In this document: piece after piece, positions 16,684 to 24,695 of the stretch
Layout of the letters: every line of letters starts with the position of its first letter
Numbering within the stretch: the first letter of the stretch is position 1
NCBI GenBank assembly: GCA_964471555.1
Contig: CAYYGM010000003.1
Span: forward strand, 1-64,000
Direction: 5' to 3'
Source of the DNA: JADLFV01 sp964471555
GTDB taxonomy: Bacteria > Planctomycetota > Phycisphaerae > Phycisphaerales > Phycisphaeraceae
Length of the DNA: 64,000 nt
Notes under the pieces: model-generated
The model's input: the letters and a program-made list of their open reading frames with translations, nothing else
Told to the model about the DNA's origin: nothing
Databases searched by the model: none
Program-made: the position numbers and the translations under genes

Positions 16684-18024
16684 ATGACCGCACCACATAC
16701 GCAGTGGTTCACCGACGCCCGCTTCGGCCTGTTCATCCACTGGGGCCTCTACTCGCTGGCCGCCCGCCATGAATGGGTGATGCAGCGCGAGCAGGTGCCG
16801 GCCGAGGAGTACGAGGCCCGTTACTTCGGCCGCTTCGACCCCGATCTCTACGATCCGCAGGTGTGGGCCGCCGCGGCGGCCGATGCGGGCATGAAATACT
16901 TCGTGATCACCACCAAGCATCACGAGGGCTTTTGCCTGTGGGACTCGAGGCTGACCGAGTACAAGGCAACCAGGACGCCTGCCGGGCGGGATCTGCTGCG
17001 GCCGATGGTCGAGGCCTTTCGCCAACGCGACCTGCGCGTCGGTTTCTATTACTCGCTGCTCGACTGGCATCACCCGCACTTTCCCATCGACTCCCGCCAC
17101 CCGCTGTACGCGGCCAAGAACCGTGATCAACTCAACCAGGGTCGCGACATCCGCCAGTACGCCCAGTACCTGCACGGCCAGGTGAGCGAGCTGCTGAGCG
17201 ACTTCGGTACTGTGGATGTGCTGTGGTGCGATTTCTCCTATCCGCCCGGCAGGCCCGGTACGCCCGTGGTTGACCAGTCGGGGCAACCCTATGTCGGCAA
17301 AGGCCGCGATGACTGGAACAGCCCCGAACTGCTTAAGCTCATTCGCCAGCTTCAACCACGGATTATCCTCAACGATCGGCTGGACCTGGGCAACGAGCCG
17401 GGCGCCTGGGACGTCAAAACACCCGAGCAGTTTCAGCCCCGCTGCTGGTACACCGTCGGCAACCAGCGCGTGATGTGGGAAGCATGCCAGACGTTCTCCG
17501 GCTCGTGGGGCTATCACCGCGATGAGCAATCATGGCGGTCGGTTGAGCAGTTGATCCTGACGTTGATCGATTGCGTCTCCAAGGGCGGCAACCTGCTGCT
17601 GAACGTCGGGCCCACCGCCCGCGGCGAATTCGATCGGCGGGCTCTCGATCGCCTGGCCGGCATCGGCCAATGGATGCGCCGGCACGGCCGGTCCATCTAC
17701 GGCTGCACGCAGGCGCCGGACGAGTTCACCTGTCCGCGGGATTGCCGGCTGACCTACAACCCTGATACGAACCGTCTTTATGTCCACGTGCTGAATTGGC
17801 CCTACAAGTATCTGCACCTGGACGGCCAGATCTACAAACAGCGGGCTGCTTACGCTCAACTGCTGCACGATGCTTCGGAGGTCAAGTTCAAGTCCGTTGA
17901 GCCCTGGCAGGAGGCGGCCGCGGTGGAGTCGGGCTTCGACAGCAGGAACACGCTGACGCTCGAACTGCCCCAGACCAAGCCCGATGTGACTTATCCCGTC
18001 ATCGAACTGTTCCTGAAACCCTGA
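16684..18024 (+). CDS. Alpha-L-fucosidase, GH29
   Basis: 446-residue glycoside hydrolase of family 29, releasing alpha-linked L-fucose by a retaining mechanism. The GH29 pattern is strong: WFTDARFGLFIHWGLYS at the N terminus, KYFVITTKHHEGFCLWDS, VGFYYSLLDWHHP, and VDVLWCDFSYP with Asp183 as the likely nucleophile. The C-terminal part of the catalytic domain shows ETCQTFSG-like EACQTFSGSWGY and GGNLLLNVGPTARG. No signal peptide is visible, so it may act inside the cell on imported oligosaccharides. It is divergent from ftsW, and its ATG at 16684 follows GGAGCCCCGGCC. Fucose is common in algal polysaccharide, which fits the sulfatases and esterases in the window. Confidence 0.93.
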   Translation: MTAPHTQWFTDARFGLFIHWGLYSLAARHEWVMQREQVPAEEYEARYFGRFDPDLYDPQVWAAAAADAGMKYFVITTKHHEGFCLWDSRLTEYKATRTPAGRDLLRPMVEAFRQRDLRVGFYYSLLDWHHPHFPIDSRHPLYAAKNRDQLNQGRDIRQYAQYLHGQVSELLSDFGTVDVLWCDFSYPPGRPGTPVVDQSGQPYVGKGRDDWNSPELLKLIRQLQPRIILNDRLDLGNEPGAWDVKTPEQFQPRCWYTVGNQRVMWEACQTFSGSWGYHRDEQSWRSVEQLILTLIDCVSKGGNLLLNVGPTARGEFDRRALDRLAGIGQWMRRHGRSIYGCTQAPDEFTCPRDCRLTYNPDTNRLYVHVLNWPYKYLHLDGQIYKQRAAYAQLLHDASEVKFKSVEPWQEAAAVESGFDSRNTLTLELPQTKPDVTYPVIELFLKP

Positions 18025-18069
18025 GCCGCGGAGGCTGCCATTTTCCAACCCACGTCACTTGTTGTTGCG

Positions 18070-19089
18070 ATGGCATTGCTCGCCACTGAAGCCGCGGCCA
18101 CGCCCATCATTCAGGAAATCTCTCCGACGAACCCACCCGGCGAGGGCCTGTTCACACTGGTGGACACTTCCGGGGGAAGCGCCTCGGGCTTGAGCGGGCT
18201 GACTTACGATCCGGTCAACAAGCTTTTCTATGCCGTCAGCGACAACGACTCGCTGATCTATCCGATTCATCTGGATTTCGATCTGAGCACCGGCCGCATC
18301 ACCGCCGGGGACATCGCCGAGCCGATCACGCTGCGCGACGCCGAAGGCAATCCGCTGGCCTTCCGCGATCAGGAAGACCTGGCCTACAACATCGACAACA
18401 ATTCCGTTTACGTCTGCTGCGAGTTCGGCCCCGTCATCACCGAGCACTCCCTGATCACCGGAAAACAACTCAGCACTCTGACCATGCCCCCGGCCTATGC
18501 CCACATCCGCACCAACAAGGCCCTGGAAGCCATCGCCCGCAATGCGGCCGGCCGCTTGTGGACCTGCAACGAGGAAGCTCTCGATACCGACGGCCCAACC
18601 TCGGGCCCCGGGTCCGGCACCACCGTGCGCCTGACCCGCTATGACTATTCGGTCACACCGGCCGTCCAGTATCTCTATCAGACCGACGGCTCCGACCCTT
18701 CCTTCATCACCGCGGTCAGCGGCGTGGGCGCTATGTTGCTGCTCAACAACGGCTCACTGATCGTCATGGAACGGGCCGGCGGAACGGGGCTGCGCAACCG
18801 GCTGTACCTGGTTGACGCCACCACCGCCACCGATGTGCTGAACGTCGAGACCTTGACCGGCAACGAATCGCCCGTGAGCAAGCTGCTGCTGTGGACCGGC
18901 TACTTCCCGCCGCAGACCAATGATGCGGTCAACAACTTTGAAGGCATGGCCCTGGGCCCCGCCCTGACCGACGGCAGCGGCGATCGCGTGCTGGTGCTGG
19001 TGGCTGACAACGACCACTCCAAGGACGCCACGCATCACAACTTCTACGCCCTCCGCCTCAGCGGCCTGTCCGTGCACCTGCAACCGTGA
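18070..19089 (+). CDS. Phytase-like esterase domain protein, secreted
   Basis: 339-residue protein of the esterase-like activity of phytase (phytase-like) family, predicted as a beta-propeller. Typical strands are SGLSGLTYDPVNKLFYAVSDN, EDLAYNIDNNSVYVCCEFG, and NNFEGMALGPAL with VLVADNDHS near the end. The recognisable ATG at 18070 leaves a signal peptide of only about 10 residues. An in-frame ATT at 18040, with GGAGG five bases upstream, would give a normal 21-residue signal (FQPTSLVVAMALLATEAAA). The true start may therefore be that non-standard codon. It follows the fucosidase by 45 bases and may be co-transcribed. Substrate unknown. Confidence 0.8.
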   Translation: MALLATEAAATPIIQEISPTNPPGEGLFTLVDTSGGSASGLSGLTYDPVNKLFYAVSDNDSLIYPIHLDFDLSTGRITAGDIAEPITLRDAEGNPLAFRDQEDLAYNIDNNSVYVCCEFGPVITEHSLITGKQLSTLTMPPAYAHIRTNKALEAIARNAAGRLWTCNEEALDTDGPTSGPGSGTTVRLTRYDYSVTPAVQYLYQTDGSDPSFITAVSGVGAMLLLNNGSLIVMERAGGTGLRNRLYLVDATTATDVLNVETLTGNESPVSKLLLWTGYFPPQTNDAVNNFEGMALGPALTDGSGDRVLVLVADNDHSKDATHHNFYALRLSGLSVHLQP

Positions 19090-19111
19090 AGCGAACGAAT
19101 GCGCTTTTTCC

Positions 19112-19163
19112 GTTGAGCGGGCGAACTTGTTCGCCCAACGCCGAGCAAGCTCGGCGGCTAAAC
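19112..19163. repeat. GTTTAGC double-hairpin element, copy 2
   Basis: 52 bases from GTTGAGC to GCTAAAC, with hairpins GGGCGAAC-TT-GTTCGCCC and GCCGAGC-AA-GCTCGGC. It lies between the convergent phytase-like and ccsBA genes, and its terminal TAG (minus strand, 19158-19160) is the stop codon of ccsBA. Confidence 0.8.
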
Positions 19164-22100
19164 ACTAGCGCTGGCCCAGTAGCGGCGGGGCATCAGGCCC
19201 AGGGCGATCATCACGAGCTGGCTGTTGACGAAGATCAGCAGCCACATCGTCGCCGAGTCGGTGAAGCCATAGGAGTGCAGTCCGACGCTCAACTGGTTGA
19301 CGCCGAACCAGGACCAGGCGGTGACGATGTTGCCGAAGATCGCCAGCACGGCCAGGCCTCGCTGTTTGACCATGCCGCCCCAGCGGGCGTGCAGGATCAG
19401 GGCGTTCCAGATCACGATCATCAGCGCCCCGTTTTCCTTGGGATCCCATCCCCAGAACCGTCCCCACGAATCGTCAGCCCACAGCCCGCCCAGCACGGTG
19501 CCCACGAAGCTGAACAGCAGGGCAAAGCACAGGCAGCCGTAGATCATTCGCGTCAGCTCGCGCTCGGCCCGTTCATCCAGGCGACTGGTGAACACGCCGC
19601 GCAGCACGAACAGCAGGGCGAACAGACCGGCCAGGAACGTGGCGCTGTAGCCCAGCGTGATGCTCACCACGTGCGTGGCCAGCCAGAAGTTGGTGTCCAG
19701 CACCGCCTGCAGCACCACGAAGGTGTCGCCATCCCCGGCCAGGAAGTGGGCGATCAACAGTGTGGCGAAACCGGCGATGGCGGCCACGGTGTTGCCCGCG
19801 CCGTTGCGGAAGATGCGCTCCAGCAGCATGGCGGTTCCCACGGCCGCCCAGCCGACGAACACGGCTGAGGAATAGAGATTGGTCACCGGCGGCCGGCCGG
19901 AGATGTAGATGCGCCCGATCAATGCAGCCGTGTGCACGATAAACGTCAGCAGCAGCAGCCACGTTGCCGCCCGGTTGAATTCGCGCGGTTTAAGCAACCA
20001 GCCGACGGCGGTCAGCAGGAACGCGATCACGTACAGCACCGCGCAGTGATAGAAGGGCGCCGCGTGATTGAAGAACGCCTCGAAGCGCACCCTGGCTGGT
20101 TCGTAGTGCGGCGGATGCTCGGCAGTCAGCCGCTTGTGCATCTCCGACACGGCGGTGTTGAAGGCTGCCACGTCGTTCTGGACGTAGGCAGCCAGGATGC
20201 GGATTACATCGTGGTAGCGCTGATCGGGTTTGGTGGAAACCAGGGCTGCCAATCCCGCGCGGGACACGGACTGCCACTGCGCATCGTCACCGGTCAGGGT
20301 CGGGGGCGGAGGCACCAGCAGGGGAACCGACTGGCGATGCAACTGCTCATCGGCGGCGATGGCCCGCTGCACGTCGCCCGGCCGCTCGATGTGCGGCGGT
20401 GAGTCGGCGGCGATCAGACGCTGGCGCAGCAGCCACTGATCAGCCACAAAGTGCAACGCCTGACGATCGAAGCGATCACGCTGCGAGGCATCGATTTCAG
20501 ACGCATGCTGGGCCTGCACGAAGACCCGGTTGAGTCCCTGCGGCGACATCTCCGAAGCGGCATAGCGAAATCCCTGGCGCGGCTCCAGACCCAGGGCCTG
20601 CTGCAGGTCCAGGCTCTCGATGCGGAACACCCGCAGGTCCGCATCGCGCCCGGTGACCGCTTCCAACAGCCACTGCACCGCCGGCCGGGTTTGGCCCTGC
20701 CCGTCGCGGTAAGTCTGTCGGCCGCTGAGGATGCGCAGTGCGTTGCGGGCCAGCGTGTCCACCGGCTGCACGCGACCTTCGTACATCACCGGCAGTTCAC
20801 CCAGGCCCTGCAGGTTGAAGTCATCGGCTGCGGGCGCGGGCTGATAGGTGTGGTAGATCAGCCACGTCCCGGCCAGCACCAGCACCGTCGGCGTCAGCCA
20901 CTGCATGCTCGGCCGTCCCGTCTTTGCCAGCGCAGGCTGCGGGTGGACGCTGCGATGGCGGGTGAAGGTCAGCAGACTGGCCGCAAAGTGCCACAGCAGA
21001 CCGACCGCCACGATCATGCACGCGACATAGGGCGTCATCCACCCCGCATTGCGCACCACCTGCAGCACGGTGCCCGAGTCGTCAGCCAGGAACGCCTGCT
21101 GATAGAAGATGCGGCCGCCGTAGCGCATGGGATTGTTCATCCAGATGCGCACCGGGCGATCCATGATGCCCGCGGCCGAATCGTTCAGCAGGATGTCAGA
21201 GGAAAAATCGCGCGGCGTGTCGGTGCCGGGATAGACGTCGTGATGAAAAGCTTTGAGGGTCAGGCTGTAGGGTGAGCCGGTCTGGCCGTGGCGCAGATAG
21301 ACGCGGCGCGGGCGCAGGGCGAGGGTGTAGGTTTTGTTGCCCACGGTCAGCGTTTGTCTGCCGTCGAAGGTGCGGCGGTTGAAGTTGGGATCGAACCACA
21401 GCGACAGCAGATAGGTGCCCAGCGATTCGCCGTTGGCGGGATTGATGAAGCTGACGATCGCAGCCGGGGCGTCAACCATGCCGCTGCCGCCGGGTTGAGG
21501 CAGCACGGTAAGTGTGCGGCCAAGCCCGCTGTCAACGCGCGGATCGGGATGCACCATGGGGGCCCGCGTGGTGTCGATGGCGTTGGAGGTGTTGGGCCAC
21601 CATGCCAGCACCCGCACCTCGGCCGGCAGACGGGCATCGTGGATCACCTGCCCGGGCTTGAGGAGGTTGTCGGGGATCACCGTGACGGTGTCGTGGTCGG
21701 GATCGGATTGGTCGATCAGAGCCAGCTCGTACTGGTGGGTGACATCGATGTGATCGCTGGTTTCACCTTCGCGCAAGGTGAGTGAAGCTTCTACGGCGAA
21801 GGTGCCGGTGATCAATTCGCTGATGATCAGCAGGATGATTCCCGCGTGCAGCAGGACGATGCCGGCCCGCCCCCGAAAGAGCAGCAGGCACCCCAGCAGC
21901 AACACGCCCGCTGCGGCGCTGCCCTGCAGCAGTTGATAGAGGATGCGCCAGTAGGCATTGAGGTTTCGTGCGGTCAGGTCAGCGTGCGACCCCCGGAAGA
22001 TGATCCACCAGGTCAGGGCGGCGCCGCCGATGACGATCAACAGTCCGAGGACCAGCATCGGGCCGCGGGCTTTGATCCGGAAGCGCAGGGCGTGGGCGGC

Positions 22101-22355
22101 CAGCAGGTTGACCAGCAGGGCCGCGGCGATCAGCCAGCCGCCGGGGAAATAAAACCCGCCCGGTGCGTCCATGGAACTGGGGAAGAAGATTCGCCATTCA
22201 ATCCAGGCCAGCGGCGTGCGGAAGTACTGCTCAAGCACCTGCCAGATCGACTGATCCACCTGGGCCAGCGTCCCAGCCAGGATGACAAACAATGCCATGG
22301 CGAACAGCACCACGGTCACGCGCAGGGAGCTGATGAATGCGAGCACTTGTTTCAT
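19158..22355 (-). CDS. ccsBA: ResB-CcsA (CcsBA) fusion, cytochrome c haem lyase
   Basis: 1065-residue membrane protein fusing the two subunits of the System II cytochrome c maturation machine, which exports haem and attaches it to CXXCH motifs outside the membrane. The N-terminal ResB part has transmembrane segments at about 10-30, 75-95, 105-125 and 150-190, followed by a large periplasmic domain. A middle region carries LPVMYEGRVQPVDTLARNALRILSG, typical of large fused forms. The C-terminal CcsA part has the tryptophan-rich WGRFWGWDPKENG haem-handling motif and about eight membrane segments. The ATG at 22355 begins the first ResB helix; upstream residues are encoded by repeat DNA. The lipoprotein gene upstream may be co-transcribed. 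It implies c-type cytochrome respiration. Confidence 0.93.
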   Translation of the reverse strand: MKQVLAFISSLRVTVVLFAMALFVILAGTLAQVDQSIWQVLEQYFRTPLAWIEWRIFFPSSMDAPGGFYFPGGWLIAAALLVNLLAAHALRFRIKARGPMLVLGLLIVIGGAALTWWIIFRGSHADLTARNLNAYWRILYQLLQGSAAAGVLLLGCLLLFRGRAGIVLLHAGIILLIISELITGTFAVEASLTLREGETSDHIDVTHQYELALIDQSDPDHDTVTVIPDNLLKPGQVIHDARLPAEVRVLAWWPNTSNAIDTTRAPMVHPDPRVDSGLGRTLTVLPQPGGSGMVDAPAAIVSFINPANGESLGTYLLSLWFDPNFNRRTFDGRQTLTVGNKTYTLALRPRRVYLRHGQTGSPYSLTLKAFHHDVYPGTDTPRDFSSDILLNDSAAGIMDRPVRIWMNNPMRYGGRIFYQQAFLADDSGTVLQVVRNAGWMTPYVACMIVAVGLLWHFAASLLTFTRHRSVHPQPALAKTGRPSMQWLTPTVLVLAGTWLIYHTYQPAPAADDFNLQGLGELPVMYEGRVQPVDTLARNALRILSGRQTYRDGQGQTRPAVQWLLEAVTGRDADLRVFRIESLDLQQALGLEPRQGFRYAASEMSPQGLNRVFVQAQHASEIDASQRDRFDRQALHFVADQWLLRQRLIAADSPPHIERPGDVQRAIAADEQLHRQSVPLLVPPPPTLTGDDAQWQSVSRAGLAALVSTKPDQRYHDVIRILAAYVQNDVAAFNTAVSEMHKRLTAEHPPHYEPARVRFEAFFNHAAPFYHCAVLYVIAFLLTAVGWLLKPREFNRAATWLLLLTFIVHTAALIGRIYISGRPPVTNLYSSAVFVGWAAVGTAMLLERIFRNGAGNTVAAIAGFATLLIAHFLAGDGDTFVVLQAVLDTNFWLATHVVSITLGYSATFLAGLFALLFVLRGVFTSRLDERAERELTRMIYGCLCFALLFSFVGTVLGGLWADDSWGRFWGWDPKENGALMIVIWNALILHARWGGMVKQRGLAVLAIFGNIVTAWSWFGVNQLSVGLHSYGFTDSATMWLLIFVNSQLVMIALGLMPRRYWASASV

Positions 22356-22394
22356 GGCGAGTCCGCGTGCAAGGCAGACGTAACAGAAGAAACA

Positions 22395-22502
22395 GACAAG
22401 GGGACAAGGCGACAAGGCGACAAGGGGATCGTCAGAATGATGACAATTGGCTTCATCGCGCGATCTCCTTGTCGCCTTGTCCCCTTGTCTCCTTGTCTTC
22501 CT
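22395..22502. repeat. Inverted word repeat (GACAAGG units)
   Basis: The left array 22395-22427 has four GACAAGG units and the right array 22464-22502 has their complement CCTTGTC. Together they can form a long hairpin. It lies between the lipoprotein gene and ccsBA and encodes the last residues and stop region of the lipoprotein. Confidence 0.85.
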
Positions 22503-23040
22503 GAATTGTGTGCCACTTCAACGAGCGCACGAATTCCATGAACGGCTCACCCTGCCCTGTCACAACTTCCGGGGGTCCGGTCATCTTTACGAACCAGCAG
22601 CGATCGGGCTCCTCGATCATCGCGGCGGTCACCCCCGGAAGGGACACCACGTGTGCTCTCCGTCCGTCCACCTCGAAGCTCTGCATCGGCTGCTGCTCGA
22701 GGCTGTCCACGGCCGGCAGCTTCACCTGACCCCGCCAGCGATTGATGTTGGCAAGCAGGCCGCCGACGTCGCCGGGGAAGCTGGTGATGGTGATGGTCAG
22801 CTTGGCGTCGCCCTGACCGGTCTCGAAGGTGGCGATGCGCATGGCGCTGCCCCCGGAAGGGGGGGCTTGCCGCCAGCCGTCCGGCAGCGTCCAGGTCACA
22901 TCGCTATCGGTGTGGGTGGCCGCGATCGCCAAGGTCGGCTCGGGGGTCTTGGGGGTCTGGTAGGTCTCGATCTGGCGCCGATCGCAACCGACAAGAATCA
23001 AGGCGAGCAGCAGTGCGGGCAACCACTTCATGAGCCGCAT
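22453..23040 (-). CDS. Putative lipoprotein, unknown function
   Basis: 195-residue lipoprotein with signal sequence MRLMKWLPALLLALILVGC, where the final Cys is the lipidation site. The mature part contains TWTLPDGWRQ, MRIATFETGQGDAKLTITSF-like strands, GDVGGLLANINRWRGQV and CWFVKMTGPPEVV. This pattern recurs in planctomycete proteins of unknown function; no enzyme motif is visible. The last 14 or so residues (EDKETRGQGDKEIAR) come from the GACAAGG word repeat, so the native C terminus was probably replaced. ATGs at 23040 and 23031 are both possible. It is upstream of ccsBA on the same strand, and a link to cytochrome maturation is possible but untested. Confidence 0.75.
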   Translation of the reverse strand: MRLMKWLPALLLALILVGCDRRQIETYQTPKTPEPTLAIAATHTDSDVTWTLPDGWRQAPPSGGSAMRIATFETGQGDAKLTITITSFPGDVGGLLANINRWRGQVKLPAVDSLEQQPMQSFEVDGRRAHVVSLPGVTAAMIEEPDRCWFVKMTGPPEVVTGQGEPFMEFVRSLKWHTIQEDKETRGQGDKEIAR

Positions 23041-23067
23041 CTTAGCCACCGACATACAATCGTTCCC

Positions 23068-23550
23068 ATGCTGCTGTATCTCTTGCGTCACGGGATTGCC
23101 GAATCAGACTCGCCCTCAGGGCTGGATGCCGACCGCCGGCTGACGGACGACGGTCGGGCCAAGACTCGCAAAATTGTTGCTGCCCTGGCCTTGCGCATCA
23201 CACCGCCGCAGGTGATATTGACCAGTCCGCTGGTCCGGGCCTGTCAGACCGCCGAGTTGGCCGGCGAGGCGTTCGGCGTGCCGGTCGAGACCTGGGATGT
23301 GCTGGGCAGCAACCATGCGGGGCAAATCCTGGCCGCGTTAGCTCAGAGGCAGTTTCCGGGGGCGGGGGTCATGCTGGTGGGGCACGAGCCGAGCTTCAGC
23401 GAGATCATCGAGCGGCTGCTGGGTTCGAGCCTGCCCGGCGGGGTGCAGATGAAAAAAGCGGGCTGCGCGGCCCTGGAAGTGCGTTTCGAGGCCGATCGGG
23501 TGGCCTCGGCCCTGCTGTTGTGGCTGGTGGCGCCGAAAATGTTGCTTTAA
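23068..23550 (+). CDS. sixA: SixA-type phosphohistidine phosphatase
   Basis: 160-residue protein of the histidine phosphatase superfamily. The catalytic RHG motif is at the N terminus (MLLYLLRHGIAES), followed by LTDDGRAKTRKI, TSPLVRACQTAEL and the second catalytic histidine in VMLVGHEPSFSEII. The length and the LLRHG-A-... LTDDGR pattern match SixA, which dephosphorylates phosphohistidine in phosphorelay or phosphotransferase proteins. It is cytoplasmic. Upstream in-frame sequence is antisense to the lipoprotein gene, so the ATG at 23068 is used. It is divergent from that gene with 27 bases between starts. Its partner phosphoprotein is not in the window. Confidence 0.9.
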   Translation: MLLYLLRHGIAESDSPSGLDADRRLTDDGRAKTRKIVAALALRITPPQVILTSPLVRACQTAELAGEAFGVPVETWDVLGSNHAGQILAALAQRQFPGAGVMLVGHEPSFSEIIERLLGSSLPGGVQMKKAGCAALEVRFEADRVASALLLWLVAPKMLL

Positions 23551-23641
23551 TCAAGTTTTTACAAAAATTTACAGAAACAGACTCTTCCGGGGGTCTGAAA
23601 GGTTGCTGTCAACAGCCGCTCTTGGCCGATAGCGCCCGCTG

Positions 23642-24532
23642 ATGAGTTGGTTTTTATTCAAAAATTCCAGCCCGCGCCGTGGCAGGAAGCGCCGCACACC
23701 CGCCTCGGGGGCCTCGGCCGGGTGGGATCCGCAGCGAACCCTGTTCGGCGTCAAGCTCATGGTGGCGGCCTGCGTCCTGGTGGGTACCATTGCCGGCTGG
23801 CGCTGGCTCGAACAATCCCTGGCGAACTACGCCACGCAAACCCGCTCGGAACCGGTGCACGTGGTGCTGGCCCGCGCCCCGCAACATCTCAGCGACAGCG
23901 TGGCCCAACGCCTGGCGGGCATCGTCAGCAGCACCGTCGATCCCGATCCCATGGAGCGGCGAAGTCTGACCACCGCAGCCAGCAAACTGGCGATGGATCC
24001 CTGGGTCGCCCATGTGTGGCAGGTCCGCCGCAGCGGTGATGGACGGGTGGTGGTGGAAGCGGATTACCGCCGGCCGGTGGCGCTGATCCAGTCGCAGCGC
24101 GGCTACTACGTGGTCGATGTGGCGGGTGTGTGGCTGCCGACGGATGATCCTTCGCACATGACGCTGCCGTTGATCACCGGCGTCAGCGGAACCGCCCCGC
24201 GCACCTGGGGGCAGGCCTGGTCGGGACAGGATGCCTCCGCAGCCTTGAAGCTGGCGGTGATTCTGGGCACGGAGCCTTATGCTGATCGCATTCGCGCCAT
24301 TGACGCATCCGGTCGCGACGCCATGGGGCGCGTGAAGCTGGTGCTCTACACCGATCGCGGCTGGACGGAATGGGGTCTTGCGCCCGGCAGTGAGAAGATG
24401 ATCGAGCCGAACACCGAGGTGAAGCTCAGCCGCCTGCGTCTGCTGGCCCAAAGCACTGGTTCAATCGACGCCGACGGCCGGGGCGTGTACCTCAACCGCC
24501 CGCAGATCATGACCGCCCGGGCTGAGCATTAA
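23642..24532 (+). CDS. FtsQ/DivIB-like single-pass membrane protein
   Basis: 296-residue protein with a basic cytoplasmic N terminus (about 1-35), one transmembrane segment (about 36-55) and a large extracytoplasmic part. Within it, RRSGDGRVVVEADYRRPVALIQSQRGYYVVDVAGVWLP resembles the strand pattern of FtsQ/DivIB, where a POTRA domain is followed by the (E)RxPxAx...vDxxG module; it is described here by positions about 128-165. FtsQ-type proteins scaffold the division complex. The similarity is by pattern only. FtsW lies about 7 kb away and no other division genes are adjacent. A hypothetical membrane protein is the alternative. Confidence 0.5.
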   Translation: MSWFLFKNSSPRRGRKRRTPASGASAGWDPQRTLFGVKLMVAACVLVGTIAGWRWLEQSLANYATQTRSEPVHVVLARAPQHLSDSVAQRLAGIVSSTVDPDPMERRSLTTAASKLAMDPWVAHVWQVRRSGDGRVVVEADYRRPVALIQSQRGYYVVDVAGVWLPTDDPSHMTLPLITGVSGTAPRTWGQAWSGQDASAALKLAVILGTEPYADRIRAIDASGRDAMGRVKLVLYTDRGWTEWGLAPGSEKMIEPNTEVKLSRLRLLAQSTGSIDADGRGVYLNRPQIMTARAEH

Positions 24533-24558
24533 CCCGATCCGCGATTTGAATGCATCAC

Positions 24559-24610
24559 GTTTAGCCGCAGAGCTTGCTCCGCGCTGGGCGAGCAAGCTCA
24601 CCCGCTAAAC
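24559..24610. repeat. GTTTAGC double-hairpin element, copy 3
   Basis: 52 bases from GTTTAGC to GCTAAAC. The first hairpin is GCAGAGC-TT-GCTCCGC, where the mismatch is partly compensated, and the second is GGGCGAGC-AA-GCTCACCC. It lies 27 bases past the FtsQ-like gene, in its 3' region. Confidence 0.8.
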
Positions 24611-24695
24611 GGGTTGATCTTTAACCGCCTGGCCGCGGACAGCGAAAAAACGCGGCAATTGCCCTACACTGGTGTAGCACCCAGGGGAGCAGCGT

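Noticed and set aside
22395..22502. Word-repeat arrays as CRISPR
   Set aside because: Units are 6-9 bases with no spacers, and no cas genes are in the window.
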